In this document: piece after piece, positions 1-11,651 of the stretch
How the letters are laid out: every line of letters begins with the position of its first letter
How positions within the stretch are numbered: the first letter of the stretch is position 1
Origin: Halictus rubicundus
Taxonomy: Eukaryota > Arthropoda > Insecta > Hymenoptera > Halictidae
NCBI RefSeq assembly: GCF_050948215.1
Contig: NC_135151.1
Location: 19,528,720-19,592,719, forward strand
Length of the DNA stretch: 64,000 bases
Direction of reading: 5' to 3'
The notes under the pieces: model-generated
What the model was told of the DNA's origin: nothing
The model's input: only the letters and a program-made list of their open reading frames with translations
The model's database searches: none
Made by a program: the position numbers and the translations under genes

Positions 1-54
1 AACAATTGCGAAATAGAAAACCGGTTGACCGTGGTAGGTTCAGTGTTAAACACA
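1..54 (-). mobile_element. Truncated end of a TTAA-type MITE
   Basis: The segment ends in a CACTGAACC-type terminus next to TTAA and matches the right end of the element at 7910-8114: both have AACAATTG, then a GAAAACCGG stretch, then GTGTTA. The rest of the element lies beyond the window start. It is non-coding. Confidence 0.5.
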
Positions 55-849
55 AGGTGGCACGTCCAATTATTCTGAAAGACGTCGTGTCTGTTCGGAC
101 GGAGCATGGTTGGAAAAAAAAGATGACAAATAGTTACAGGGCTCGCGTAAAAATGTTCATCGTCCGAACTGAAGCTTCTTCTTCAACCAGAAAGAGGTCG
201 GACCCGACTATCGCCTTCTGGCAAGTAATTACCGTTCTTATCTGAAGTTTACGTTCCGAATCACTCTTTCCATTCAATTGAACGCGGTGAAAGGCTGGCT
301 ATTAAAGCGCCGCTAATTATTACTTAATTAACATCGCAAATAAATCGGGGAACTACGAATCGCGTGTTCCCGCGAGGAAGAGGAGGAGGAGCTGTACGGT
401 TCGCGCGCGATCGATCGCCGGCTAGACCGGTTTTCAAGATTATTTAATAAGCTCGATAACAAACCGCGTGCGCGGCCGGTGAATTAGGTTAAGGGCGAAG
501 GACCGAGAACGATTTCAGGCCGACGCCGCTGTTCAAACAACCGCTGATCAAACAATAACATCGTTAAGTCGATAAGTGGAATAATTAGAGTATTGATAAT
601 CATGTTCGAACGGATGAGTGGATCGTGAAAACACGGGTTGTTAGCTCAACGGAGACTCTCGATCCATCGGCGGACGAGTGCTATTTGCGCTCGCGACGTC
701 GTGACGAATCGCGGTTAATTTGAAGATCGGCTACGGACACGTTGCAGGGGTAATCACGCGAATCCATCTTTCCGCGTGTATACCAACACCATCGGAGAAT
801 GATCATGCTTCGTTGGCTTCTATCCCATCCATTTCATTCTGTCTATACG
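55..849. other. Gene-free CpG-rich DNA
   Basis: No credible gene. A chance open frame covers the first 245 bases. The rest is CpG-rich with clustered TAAT cores around 310-345, a composition common in insect introns and intergenic regulatory DNA (inference only). Confidence 0.5.
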
Positions 850-1215
850 TACAGGGTGTCCCAGAAATTTATTTCCTTGAACAGGAAGGATAGTTCCGCA
901 GGATAATTCCTGAGATCATTTCAAGTGACTTTTTCCTTTGCGAAAATTTTCTCCGAGGCTTCAATAATGAGATATTAACGAAAAACGCGGACCAATCAGA
1001 GCGCGGCTATAGCAGAGGGATTCCGGCTCGGCGACGCCTCCCGCTGAGCGCGGCGTTGCCATTGGCCAAGCCATTGGCTCGCTCTGATTGGTCTGTGTTT
1101 TTAGTTAATAACTCCTTAACGAGGCCGCGTAGAACATTTTCGCAAAGGAAAAAGTTACTTCAAATGGCGCCAGGAATCAGCTCTTGGAAATACAACATTT
1201 TTGGGACATCCTGTA
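850..1215. mobile_element. Fold-back element with TACAGGGTGTCCC ends
   Basis: It starts TACAGGGTGTCCCA and ends TGGGACATCCTGTA. The arms are imperfect inverted repeats of about 140 bp; landmarks are CCTTTGCGAAAAT and ACCAATCAGAGCG, each present in both orientations. The loop is GC-rich. It is non-coding and TA-bounded. A truncated relative begins at 39942. Confidence 0.8.
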
Positions 1216-3005
1216 TAACTTGATAAAAGTACTGTTTCGAAAGACTGTATATTTACAGTGGGTCCAAAAAGTAGTTGAACACTGACTTTCTGAGTTTTGA
1301 AAAATTATTCACACTTTGATAATTTCGTTAAAAAATAGTTTTGAAGCTCGACGACTCTGCGTCTCCAATGCGTCGTTCATTCTCCGCTGAGATTCTCTTT
1401 CTCGAAAATGATACGAACTGAAAGGTCTGTAGAAATGTTAGAAAATTTTGTTCGCGATTGAATCTACAAGAATTTTGAATCTAAAAATTGCTCTACGGGT
1501 TTATTTGGGCCGTTTTGTCGAACTTCCGAACGTTTTATACCCTCGGAACGTTCGATGTTGTTCAAACAATTGCGAACAGTTTTTTTGTTGTTGGTCTTCA
1601 CCGGTTTCATCATACGATCGTGTTCTTAAACGACGGCAATTTCAGTTTCATCGATTCTGGCGTCAGTTTTTAAAAATTGATCCACGGTACCCGATGCGTC
1701 GATTGAGAAGAATCTCTCATTAAAACTTATTAAAGTCCTTACGATCCTGCAATTAGCTATAATTGCCTCGCGAGCACTCGATAATTTCGCGTGCCACCGG
1801 TCTGAGGCAATTGTCGATTACCGAAGAATATTCCTGTTCTGTCCGGGAGTAACCGGGAAAAAATCCGAAACAATTTGCGGCGCGGCAAAAAACGCCGGAT
1901 AGGTTTAGAAACGGAGCGTCGTGATTCGATCTTAATTTGCGGTTCGGTGAGGGGAGGAGAAAGAGGAGGAGGGGGGGGGAGGAGGAGGAGGAGGAGGGGA
2001 ACGGTTTTGCCGGGATACGTCAATCGTTTTTCTCTCTATCCCCCCTCCCCACGTTAATTGAAGAAGATGGGATAAAAGGAAGCCAATGGATGGTGCGACG
2101 CCTAATCCTGCCGCGGCGTAATAGATTAACACATCCCCTCGAGACGAGGCGACGCGGCCTCGTCCTCGCAAAAAATGGCTGCCGGACAAAAAACCCCGGG
2201 GAAACCGGCTGAAAGGACCGGCCTATTACAGGAAGTTTGAAGAGTCACGGGATAAATAGCTTCCATTATGGAGGAATGGCTAGGCGCTTCTATTCTCCAT
2301 ACGATATTTATTTATGCGAACAATAGCGGGGCCGACGAGGCTCCGTGCGCTCAAAGCCATCCTGGAAACTTTGTTATCCTTGCCGAGTCCGAAGGACGTT
2401 GCGATATCATAGACCAAGGGACACATGCATATGCAGCAGCGTTTCCGCGGACTATTTACAGGCGCGACCGAAAGAAGGTCATTCGACATCGAAAAACAAG
2501 ATGAAAATGTAAAGTGACATTTTTTTCGCGGAACCCTTCGTTTTTTCGGGCAACGGGACATGCAAATTCTTCGGGAAGTGACTTCGGCGGAGTTTCACTT
2601 CGATTTTATTACCTCTCGGAACTGTTGCGCCGAAGGAACGTTTTCTTTGAACAACAAGAAATATTTGGACGCCCACTCTGGAGTTAGATCTGGTGATGTT
2701 GGTGGCCACTCGATAACACCTCTTCTACCGATCCATCTTAGTGGGAATCGATTGTTTAACCACTGGCGAACTGGTCACGTTTAATGCGAGGGAGCACCAT
2801 CATGTTCGAAGTACAAAAGTACTTCATTTATCGGCTCCATAGATAAAAATTATTTCTACTCGTTCTTCTAAAGAATACACCATTTTATACAATTAATTGT
2901 ATTGCGATATAGTATCTCTTGTTACGATGATTCATACTCGACTAAATAGTACAATCTTATATTGAAAGACAGATAGCATAAACAAGAATAGAGGACAATT
3001 TTGTT
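1216..3005. other. Gene-free stretch with GGA microsatellite
   Basis: No gene recognised. It holds a (GGA)n/G-rich simple repeat at about 1951-2000. Short open frames at 1448-1723 and 1937-2784 on both strands have no recognisable domain. From about 2780 the DNA becomes AT-rich. Confidence 0.45.
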
Positions 3006-3333
3006 TTGAAACGGTACGTGCTAGTACAGCTGGAAAATATCAACGATTTGCGTCAAAGAATTTTGCATGATAATATGCCTCACTTCTCTTTAAATATCTC
3101 CGAAACTAGTGCGCGGATGAAAAAAGGTATCCTACGAAAATTGCTGGTCTTTTTACGTACAATAACATCCCATAATAAAAAATATAGGTTTCCGTTTGAA
3201 AAAACAAAGTTGACCTTCAAATGACCTTGAAAACGCCACCCAAATAATTGTACATGCGTTTTACACTTTTTTAATATCTTTCATACCTTTCGGGATATTC
3301 CGTTGTGGAAAGTTTTCATGTAAACACCCTGTA
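3006..3333. mobile_element. Repeat ending in ACACCCTGTA
   Basis: Its right end, ACACCCTGTA, is the reverse complement of the TACAGGGTG terminus seen elsewhere. Inside it carries AAAACAAAGTTGACCTT and a TGACCTTGA site (3222-3230), both typical of this repeat group in the window. The left end is not clear. Confidence 0.5.
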
Positions 3334-3751
3334 CAATCAAACCTGTTTTTGTGCGGTCCTTCTTTATGCGATTTTTTTTGTGCGATTTATTTTGTTCGAT
3401 TTGTTTTTATGCGGTATATAAATACCAACGGTGTTAGCAGTATAACACCTTTGTAATGTTCTCGTCGCAAGAAGATGCGCGTTTTGGACTACGACGAGTA
3501 GTCCTGATTAAAAGTAGTCATGATTAAAATGAGAAATTACATTTTTTTAAACGTTTCCATGTGAAATTTAATTATTTATTTTGCTTGGAAAGCACTTTCT
3601 CGCTATTTCGTAGATCTTTGACATATTTTCTAAGTGAGACTATTTTTATGCGGTCCCTCTCCACCGCATAAAAAAATTTTTCTTTAATATGTTGTAAAAA
3701 ATTATTTGTTATAGCTATTTATGAAGTTTCTGAAAAACAGGTTTTACTGTA
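3332..3751. mobile_element. pogo/Tc1-like MITE, 420 bp
   Basis: Inverted termini of about 19 bp, TACAATCAAACCTGTTTTT on the left against TACAGTAAAACCTGTTTTT read inward from the right, are bounded by TA at both ends. TA duplication with a CAGT-type terminus is typical of Tc1/mariner/pogo elements (established). The interior is AT-rich with GTGCGGTCC motifs and no transposase. It abuts the previous element at a shared TA. Confidence 0.6.
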
Positions 3752-3770
3752 TAGAGAAATCACTGTATTT
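3752..3770. mobile_element. Terminal remnant of pogo-like MITE
   Basis: The segment TAGAGAAATCACTGTA matches the right terminus of the elements at 10041-10260 and 61099-61251. Only the end survives. Confidence 0.4.
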
Positions 3771-3817
3771 TTTTGGTTAATACTAGACCATCCAGCTCAA
3801 ACGCTTGTGAACTTTCA

Positions 3818-4006
3818 AAAGGGCCTAGCCGAATAAGATGGTCTAAACTGCCCTTAGACGTTTTTCAATAATTAATGAACCATTCGAAAGCTGACCAAGA
3901 AAAACCCCTCTGAGCCAAATTTCAACCCCCTATCTTGCTCGTGAGGGTAGTTACAGGGTAAATTAGATTTTGAGCTTTTCTTCCATCTTATTCGGCTAGG
4001 CCCTTT
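3818..4006. mobile_element. 189-bp MITE with 24-bp perfect TIRs
   Basis: Perfect 24-bp inverted repeats lie at 3818-3841 and 3983-4006, beginning AAAGGGCCTAGCCGAATAAG. No target duplication is obvious. The core TTGCTCGTGAGGGTAGTTAC recurs in related copies at 29553-29695 (inverted) and 55483-55512. The superfamily is not known to me. Confidence 0.7.
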
Positions 4007-4020
4007 GTTAAAAGTATAAT

Positions 4021-4268
4021 TTAAACCTTAGCACTCGTATGGTGACTCTAAAGCACCACTAAAAATTGCAGTATCATTATTCAAAATATTTTTCACATCA
4101 TTACATTTGTTGGTATTTAATAAATTACTAAACACTTCAGTATTGTACGAGTAAATTGCACCATTTTCGCATGTATGTATAACATGAAAAAAAAAAAAAT
4201 AGAAATATTCTAGGTCGGAAGAGATGTTTCGTGTTGGAGTTAAAACCGCTTCGAGTGCAAAGGGTTAA
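4021..4268. mobile_element. TTAA-flanked MITE, family A
   Basis: It is flanked by TTAA on both sides with termini ACCTTAGCACTCG and CGAGTGCAAAGGGT, and is about 248 bp. Four other copies lie at 16483, 25459, 44710 and 47327. TTAA target sites with CCCT-type ends are the signature of piggyBac-related elements (established); assigning this MITE to piggyBac is inference. Confidence 0.8.
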
Positions 4269-5602
4269 AAAATTTGTTAAAATCCCCTATGCACAGAAAA
4301 ACAACGAGAATCAATTATAGTTCCCGAGAAAGGGAACATTGAACGTTGGAAAATTTCCATGTAGATTCTACAATGTGTGAAACGGAGAATGAACGAGCGT
4401 TCGCTGGAGGAGTGTATGAAGGTTGAACAGTAATACGTAACTGGAAAAAAGGGTGGAGGGCGAATCAGGGAAGGGCATCAATTCGGTGCTTTCGTAACTA
4501 ATCAAGACGCATTGCTGAAAGTTCAGCTTGTTTGTTCACGTGAAATGATATCTTTCGAGTGGCGGTAACTCGTCCCGCGACATTTTCAATGGCAGAGCGG
4601 GGCCGTGTAAATGGACAAAATCGACAGGGGTGGCGAAGAAAGCAGCGGCCCGGGGACACGGAGACGAGGAAAACGGGCCGTTTGCTTCCGTTAACACGAT
4701 TGCCCTTCTGGTTCCCCGTTGAACGGCCGCCTAGGATTTAACTTTCAAATAGCCCAGCCGTCGCGAGTTTAATTTCACGATTATTTTATTCGCTCGGAAA
4801 GGAGCTAAGTAGGTCGAGGGCGGCTCTTAATCAGCACACCTTTTCAAGAAGGTAATACCGCGCACAATTTTGCTTAGCAGCCTCTGCTATTAGTTTCTTG
4901 TTCGTCCCGACGACCGATGTTCCGGCTGAGAAACCAGCCAGAATTGAAAGAGCCGAGGAAAACGGGGAAAAGAGAGATGAAAAAAAAAAGAGATAGCCGA
5001 GTCCCCGGATGATCCGACCGGAAGTCTACCGACAAAATCCGTACGGACGTGTGCTGACACTCACAACACGTTAATTCGATACGGATTCTGGTGTTCATTA
5101 TTTTCCTAGCTTTCGTTAGCATTGCTAATTAGAGCTGCTCTCGCCACGGGCCCGAATCTCGGCAAGTTCCCGCGAGACTCCGGTGCCGGATGGTAATAAG
5201 AACGGTCATTATTATACTGTTTACAATCTCCGAAGGACGAGGAGTCAGACTCAGCCCGAGATCCAGGATCTCGATCCAGGCGCCGGAAATTTTCACGTTC
5301 GGGGGCGCGCACCCTGCCAACAGTTGCCCAGTTATTCCAAGTTAGGCTTCTGCCTGGCGCACGTGTCAAGGGTCTATAGCAAGTTCAACACAAATATTTT
5401 CGGTTGCACTGTGTCTGATTCGAGACACGTTTGTGAGCTGTGATTATGGCGGAATAGGTTCCAAGTAGTTACAAGTAAAAATGTACAGTTTGCGTAAAAA
5501 TGTATCTATGTTTTCATAACTAAACAGTGGATCTCTATGCGAAATAAAAATTGCCCGAGTTGCACAAAACTGAAGCGAAGTAGATTTTATTTATTGATAC
5601 GT
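4269..5602. other. Gene-free CpG-rich stretch
   Basis: No gene seen. Antisense open frames at 4874-5369 have no domain. At 5525-5590 a piece resembles the end of the repeat at 18036-18233 (TGGATCT, then GCGAAATAAAAATTGC), so a decayed copy is likely. Confidence 0.4.
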
Positions 5603-5892
5603 TTAACACGTTCACGGACAATAAAAATTTCAGTGAGCTGCGAAAATTGATTTTTTTTTAAACTAGTTGTACTATCCGAAATCTGATTAGACATAAGCAA
5701 TAATAATAAGTTAACTGTCATTAGTAATGACAGTTGGTCATTACTTTGAAATGTATATTAATTACAAAAGCTTAAGGTTGTATAAAATTAAACGAATAAA
5801 AATTGGCTTTAAAATTTGAATGCTACAGCATTGATGTCATTTTGCATCACTATGAAAATGAATGCTATAGCATTCACGTCCGCGAACGTGTT
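5603..5892. mobile_element. TTAA-flanked MITE, family B
   Basis: Flanked by TTAA at 5603 and 5889, with termini CACGTTCACGGAC and GTCCGCGAACGTG (12 of 13 paired). The right half carries GAATGCTATAGCATTC, a perfect palindrome, and a decayed relative of it. About 290 bp, AT-rich, non-coding. Confidence 0.75.
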
Positions 5893-7480
5893 AATAAATA
5901 ACAGAACAGTACTTTGAAATTCCTCTATGTTAATCCCCTGTTATACATATAACTTTTACAACATATTTTCGAAGGTATTTCTTGTAGACACCTGTTAATC
6001 TTCCGATTGTTCCAGTTGTCCTCCTAATGAATTCGCCGGAGACTAATTGGATTCGACGCTCTCGGTGAAAATAGACGCAGACATCTCCGTCGGAGGATTA
6101 ATACTGTAGTAAGTAGCGTAGAATAATTAAAAATTTTCAAGCAGGTCCGTTTAACGAGGGTAATTTCGTTTTCGCCATCGTTCGCGTTGCCATGAATAAC
6201 CGAAAAAGTTTTTGTACGGTTGACGCGTTGAAAAAGTAGAATAGCTCGTACGCACGCAAGCTCGTCGCGTTAATTTCGCGTCTCCACGCGCGGGGTACAC
6301 GTAGACGGCATTAATTAGGCGGACTTAAGGCAACGTTAAAGGTAAAATTTCCCGAAGGTGGTTACCGATTATTTATTCGACTGTTGGGAACGAACGGCGG
6401 GAGAAGCGGAGGCTGAAAATTGGCGCGCTATTTCAAAAGAATATTTCTCACACGGCAGATTTATCGTTTTAATAAAGTGCACACGCTCTGCCATCTGAAC
6501 GGGGCCGCCCCGGGAGGGTAACAAGCGGTCATTGAATTAGAAAATTAGCCAATATTCTCTTGCCGCCGACAAAGGAACGGCAATAACGGAGAAATGAAAG
6601 TCGCATTGACCACACCGGATTACCCGTAACTCAATCTGCGAACTGAATTCCGCGCAACCTCCGCGAGTCCGCAGAACATTTCTTTCTCCCCATTGTGCCA
6701 CGGATTAATCCTTTCAAGTATCGACGCGCGCGCGCAACCGAATCACCGTGCGCCGAGCGACGAGCCGGGGAACAATGCGGCGCGGGACTCGAGACAAATA
6801 GAAGCGGGAGAAGACTGCCCGTGAAATAATGCTTGTTTCCGCAGCACGAACCACGGAGATTCGCCGACACGCCGTTAGTCGGAACCATCCCGCGGGAAAT
6901 GCGAATAAAAATTAAACCAGATACGGCCCGCCGGTATCTCCCGACATAATCGGCCAGGCTGCGGGAATTAAAAAACGTAATTCGTGGACTTTCGGAAGAT
7001 TACGGTAGCCTCGCCGCAACGCGGCTCTTTCTCTCTCTGTGTTTCGGTCCCGCCATTTTTCGCCGTTCCACCGTTCCTCTCCTCGCGTCGTACTTCCGCT
7101 CTATCGCGAAGGTAATTAAAAATAAGCCCTGGCCCTCGGGGCTCGATTTCCCGACAAAAAGAAGCTTTAAGCGACTCGCTCGCCGTGATCCAAACGGATG
7201 CACTGGGTTACCGGTGTCTCGCGATTTTTGCCCTCTTCCGCCGGCGTATGGGTCCGGCTCTGACCCCCCTCCCCTCTTTCGAGCAGATTACGACTTGCCC
7301 CCTCCTACGACGATATCCCCTCCATTTCCCCCACGGCACCGTCACGTGACCAGTCCGGTACTGGCAGAGAGGGGGCAACTGTACTCCCCTCCATTCGAGT
7401 CAATTCCCCTGATCTGGCGACACTGCTTTCAAGGCTTCGAGAAATTTATCGGCTTCTACCCCCTCATTTGACTGCCGCGT
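5893..7480. other. Gene-free CpG-rich stretch
   Basis: No gene recognised. Base composition is CpG-rich with regularly spaced AATTA cores. Open frames at 6631-6888, 7000-7203 and 7214-7471 have no recognisable domain. Confidence 0.4.
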
Positions 7481-7514
7481 CACCCATATGAGGGTGACGG
7501 AATTATTTGTCCAG

Positions 7515-7895
7515 GTTTTAAAATGAATTTTTACGTTAATATACTCATTTGTACCAAATTTTAGTAGAATCTGCAAAGTGTAAGAAAGTTGATTTTTTTC
7601 AATTTTTATTTCATTAACCCTTTCGTTATGGCAGTCCCCTCCGCCGGAGAACCACCACTGAACGTGACACCGCGCCAAAAAGTGTGTACATAGTCGGCAC
7701 TCGATAAGAGTCAGTCACCGGAACGGCGCAACTGACTTGTAACGAGAATTCACTGTGCACAGGTCGTAGCGTGGATGCCGACTATAGTCGGCATCCGTAC
7801 ATACAGTTTGTCACATGGGTAACAAAAGGGTTAGATAACATATTTTGATTTTATGGAATTTTAGAGGTTTCCATTTTGGCGGTAAAAGTGTTAAC
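7515..7895 (+). repeat. Dispersed repeat split by a MITE
   Basis: The flanks 7515-7613 and 7835-7895 align with an uninterrupted reversed copy near 13680-13800: TCAATTTTTATTTCATT on the left and TTTATGGAATTTT, then TTTGGCGGT, on the right. The element at 7614-7834 therefore appears to have been inserted into this copy at TTAA. Confidence 0.5.
7614..7834. mobile_element. TTAA-type MITE inside another repeat
   Basis: Left end TTAACCCTTTCGTTA; right end TAACAAAAGGGTTAG (last base of TTAA mutated). About 220 bp. The interior contains an inverted GCCGACTATAGTCGGC palindrome near 7778. Non-coding. Confidence 0.65.
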
Positions 7896-7909
7896 TAGAC
7901 AGTGGATCT

Positions 7910-8114
7910 TTAACACTAAACCAAGCACAAGATACATAACACTCACACGTCTTATAAAAGGGAGAAAATGAATTTTACTTAAGCCTAGTACGATTTTCAT
8001 TAAAATATGTGCTTGAATAAAGAATTCAGTGATTTCCTTTGAAAACGTTTTTATAATTTTAACAATTGTGGAACAGAAAACCGGTGATTTTGACCGCGGT
8101 GGGTTTAGTGTTAT
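7910..8114. mobile_element. TTAA-type MITE, founder of an array
   Basis: It begins TTAACACTAAACC and ends GGTTTAGTGTTAT, giving an 11-bp inverted repeat. A subterminal CGGTGATTTTGACCG hairpin sits near the right end. The right part of this element plus about 165 bp of flank is repeated twice more to its right. Confidence 0.65.
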
Positions 8115-9051
8115 CAAAATAAAAATAGTATAAATTGTGCGAAGTAGGAGCAGAATAAAAGCGATCGTGTAAACGAATTAGAGATGAGTAGCCGAGTTTC
8201 TAACCTCAAAACGAGGACTAGAACTCGTTAGTTATCGGTATTCAGCAAGGAATAAAGAAGTGTAATTAAAAAAAAATATTTCTAACCAGGAATCTGAACA
8301 AAATATATAACATTGACACGTCTCATAGAAGGTAGAAGATTGACTTTACTTAAACTTTGTACGATTTCCATTACAGTATGTGCTTGCATAAAGAATTCAG
8401 TGATTTCCTATGGAAACGTTTTTATAATTTCAACAATTTTGGAACAGAAAACCGGTGATTTTGACCGCGGTGGGTTTAGTGTTATCAAAATAAAAATAGT
8501 ATAAATTGTGCGAAGTAGGAGCAGAATAAAAGCGGTCGTGTAAAGGAATTAGAAATGAGTAGCGAAGTTTCTAACCTCAAAACGAGGACTAGAACTCGTT
8601 AGTTATCGGTATTCAGCAAGGAATAAAGAAGTGTAATTAAAAAAAAATATTTCTAACCAGGAATCTGAACAAAATATATAACATTGACACGTCTCATAGA
8701 AGGTAGAAGATTGACTTTACTTAAACTTTGTACGATTTCCATTACAGTATGTGCTTGCATAAAGAATTCAGTGATTTCCTATGGAAACGTTTTTATAATT
8801 TCAACAATTTTGGAACAGAAAACAGGTGATTTTGACCGGGGTGGGTTTAGTGTTATCAAAATAAAAATAGTATAAATTGTGCGAAGTAGGAGCAGAATAA
8901 AAGCGATCGTGTAAACGAATTAGAAATAAGTAGCCGAGTTTCTAACCTCAAAACGAGGACTAGAACTCGTTAGTTATCGGTATTCAGCAAGGAATAAAGA
9001 AGTGTAATTAAAAAAAAAAAAAAAAAAATAAATTTGTAACAAGGAATCTGA
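7920..9051 (+). repeat. 371-bp tandem array, about 3 copies
   Basis: Equivalent positions are spaced exactly 371 bp apart (for example 7945 and 8316; 8313 and 8684). Copies 2 and 3 are nearly identical. In copies 2 and 3 the left MITE end is replaced by CCAGGAATCTGAAC-type sequence. Each unit ends in an A-rich run, longest in copy 3 (about 9008-9030). The identical 63-codon open frames in copies 2 and 3 are repeat artefacts. Confidence 0.85.
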
Positions 9052-10038
9052 ACGGACTCGTCCAGGGTTCACAAAGTCGTTGAAAACGTTCGAGGCGGGT
9101 GCAACGCGTTGTCTCGATGTATCCAGTCGCGTCACAGTGATGTCGATTACAGGTTTGTAGGTCGCGAGGCTCGAGTACGGCGTCGTTGAATATTTAATTG
9201 ATCCTCGTGGATGTACCCCCGTGTGTCATCTTTTCCCCCTTTCTCTTTCGTTTGCAGGTTCGTCTCTGTTCCACGGCCCGGTGGAACGGCTTTGATGTAC
9301 GCCGGTTGGATAATTTGCTTTCGTGAATGGCCGCGTAACAAACGTGAGCCGGATGTTTCCGGTGCATGGAAAATCCGACTGCCTAGGTAGGCGGGGGGTG
9401 GGGGAGAGGAGGAGGAGGAGGAGGAGAAGGACGGGATCATGATGAATATTTGCAAATACTTAACGTATCACGTAACCCACGGAGAGATGTTTGGCAGCGA
9501 TATGAATAAGTCATGAGGGCCGAGGCATCGGGAATTGAGACTCTGGACGAGAAACGCCCGGAACCGGAGGAACAAAAGAAATAGAAAAAGTATTCTCTAA
9601 CGAACAGAGAGATCCGGGCGGAGATGGCGGAGTCGAACACTCGAGCGTATGCGCCGCTCACCCGAAATGTATTCCGCGTGGGCAGATTGTTTCGCCGCTC
9701 GCGAACCGGAAAATCTTTAGATAGATTTGGATACGGTTCGCGGAAGCAAGAAAAAAGAGAACTTAATTAATCCTCGTGGGTGCAACGGTTCCATTGACTT
9801 CGACGGTCACGTTCATCGTGAGAAAGGAACGAGGTCGGGCAACGGGATGGAAAGAGAACGCGAAACCACCGAGCGGCGCGCGCGATTTGAATGAATATTT
9901 GTCACGCGATCCGCAGCAGAGTCGTCGTTCGAGTCAATTATTAATCGTGATGATCTTATCGGGTCACACGAAAACGTCCGCTTCGTCGAACCTCCTTAGC
10001 TGCGCCCTACAAATTGAACAGCACACGGACAAAGCCAC
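9052..10038. other. Gene-free stretch with GGA repeat
   Basis: No gene recognised. A G-rich/(GGA)n simple repeat lies at about 9391-9430. The 157-codon frame beginning at 9776 runs into the pogo-like MITE at 10041 and has no domain, so I reject it as a gene. Confidence 0.4.
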
Positions 10039-10040
10039 TA

Positions 10041-10260
10041 CAGTGTTTTCTCGATACATGCCACCAACACGGGTCTTGCCAGCGACATATATCGTCCCGG
10101 AGATACTATTATTCTTCGATCCACATGAACGTCGTGCCCGATCTGTACTATGTTTATACTCCTTGGCGTTCGAGGCACCTCACGGAGTACACGCGGTAGT
10201 GGGGATGGTTCTGCGACGTTTATCATCGAGGCCTTGGCGACATATATAGAGAAATCACTG
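10041..10260. mobile_element. pogo-like TA-flanked MITE
   Basis: It is flanked by TA at 10039 and 10261. Left terminus CAGTGTTTTCTCGATACATG matches the inverse of the right terminus CATATATAGAGAAATCACTG. Related copies lie at 30209-30403 and 61099-61251. Internal landmarks shared with 61.1 kb are ACACGGGTCTTG and GCGGTAGTGGGGAT. Confidence 0.7.
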
Positions 10261-10289
10261 TACACTTATTTTTGGTAATCTGCAACAGT

Positions 10290-10552
10290 CTTTTTTATGT
10301 AGATTTATGCTGTTAATTCTCTTAGTCAAACCCAATATCAGGGCTTGTCATTACATGTTATCATTCCCTAAAAGCTGCGGCCATAATGTATAATTGGTCT
10401 ATACTGTCTCTAGTATTCACGTGTTCATTATAATGTTTATGTACCTTCAGTTTTATATCCTGTAAACATTTTTCTCTTGTTTGCAATCTTTGTAATGTAT
10501 TCTTTATTATGTTAAAATAAATCTCATATGAGATTCTCTAATAAAAAAAAAC
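10290..10552 (+). repeat. Possible LINE 3' tail
   Basis: AT-rich sequence ends with TCTCATATGAGATTCTCTAA and an A-rich run. A similar ending, CTCATAAGAGATTTCCTAA plus A-rich tail, is found at 34268-34310. Two copies sharing a 3' end and a poly-A tail suggest a non-LTR retrotransposon 3' end (inference). No reverse transcriptase is visible. Confidence 0.3.
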
Positions 10553-10598
10553 ATTGGCAAGACCCATGTTGTTGACATATATCGAGAATTCACTGTAT
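10553..10598. mobile_element. Right-end remnant of pogo-like MITE
   Basis: The segment GACATATATCGAGAATTCAC followed by TGTA is the same terminus as at 30384-30405. It follows directly on the A-rich tail of the preceding repeat. Confidence 0.45.
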
Positions 10599-11650
10599 AA
10601 TGAAAATAAAGTATTCTTATGTAGTTTTGACTAAAAACGTGTTTCTAGTTTTATCGGTTTTACAATTATAAATTATAATTTACTGAATTACGCATCTCAC
10701 CGAGTAAACAATAACGTTGTATATATGGGAGGGATAAATTCTTTTTCATAACACAGGCTTGTATAGTTCTGAATAGTGTCTTATTGCCGCGGAGCGTAGT
10801 CCACGCGAGGAGCGTGGCTGACAGCGCGTCGAGCTGTTTCACTGCGTCGACGCTCGGCCATACCTCTTCCACCCTAATTCAATCGAAGACGGAGTCGCCG
10901 TTCCTCGCGATCGGAAATAATGTTCCTTATTCACGGAGCGAATGGGCTCGTTATAAGCTGCCGTTTAACTCCGTTTCCCGAGCCCATTAGCGGCCAGCGA
11001 AATGATATCGATAAACGTTCGTGAATGGCGCGCACCGTCACGGGCCTGTTTTCACGAATAACATTCGTCGTGCTGACATTCGAACGAAAGCAGCTTCAAT
11101 CGCGGCCGTGAGTCATAAGGCGTTTTAATTTGCGACGATTCTTGTCCCGACTTTGTAGCGCGGTATACGGGCTGTCTTTTGTTGATATTGAAACGCTTGT
11201 TTGTTGACTCTGTACCGTGGGCAGTCGCATGGACTGTTGAAAGAAACGACGGAAATAGATTGAATCGACTGAAATTGTAGTACCTATACTGATCCCCTGT
11301 GCGTAGCATTTAATAGAAAGGAGATCCATTTCTGATAAATATACTTGTAATAATTATATAAGTTTAATAGTGGTAAGAAAATTTATCCCGGCTCGGTACA
11401 CCGCTAAATGCCCCATTGCATTTTCTAGATGCTGCAGGCAGACTGTCCACATTGATATTAATCTTCTGTGCAGAAAATTAACAATTTCTTTTTATTAAAG
11501 TAAGCATCTTTCAAAATATTTTCAGCAGGTTATCTCGGGGTATACTAGAACCCTAAGTAGCTAGATTTACTACGCTTACGGTTTAATTTACGATTATTTA
11601 GATTGTGAAGATGCGTCCATGAGAGATTGTTGAAAAATTGTTAAAAATTA
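10599..11650. other. Gene-free stretch
   Basis: I see nothing recognisable. Short overlapping frames at 10666-10990 and 11052-11329 carry no domain. Confidence 0.35.
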
Positions 11651-11651
11651 T

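Noticed and set aside
8313..8875. Two identical 63-codon open frames
   Set aside because: They are the same part of two tandem 371-bp units of MITE-derived DNA.
7920..9051. CRISPR-like regular repeats
   Set aside because: Units are contiguous 371-bp tandem repeats without short repeat/unique spacer structure; the genome is clearly eukaryotic.
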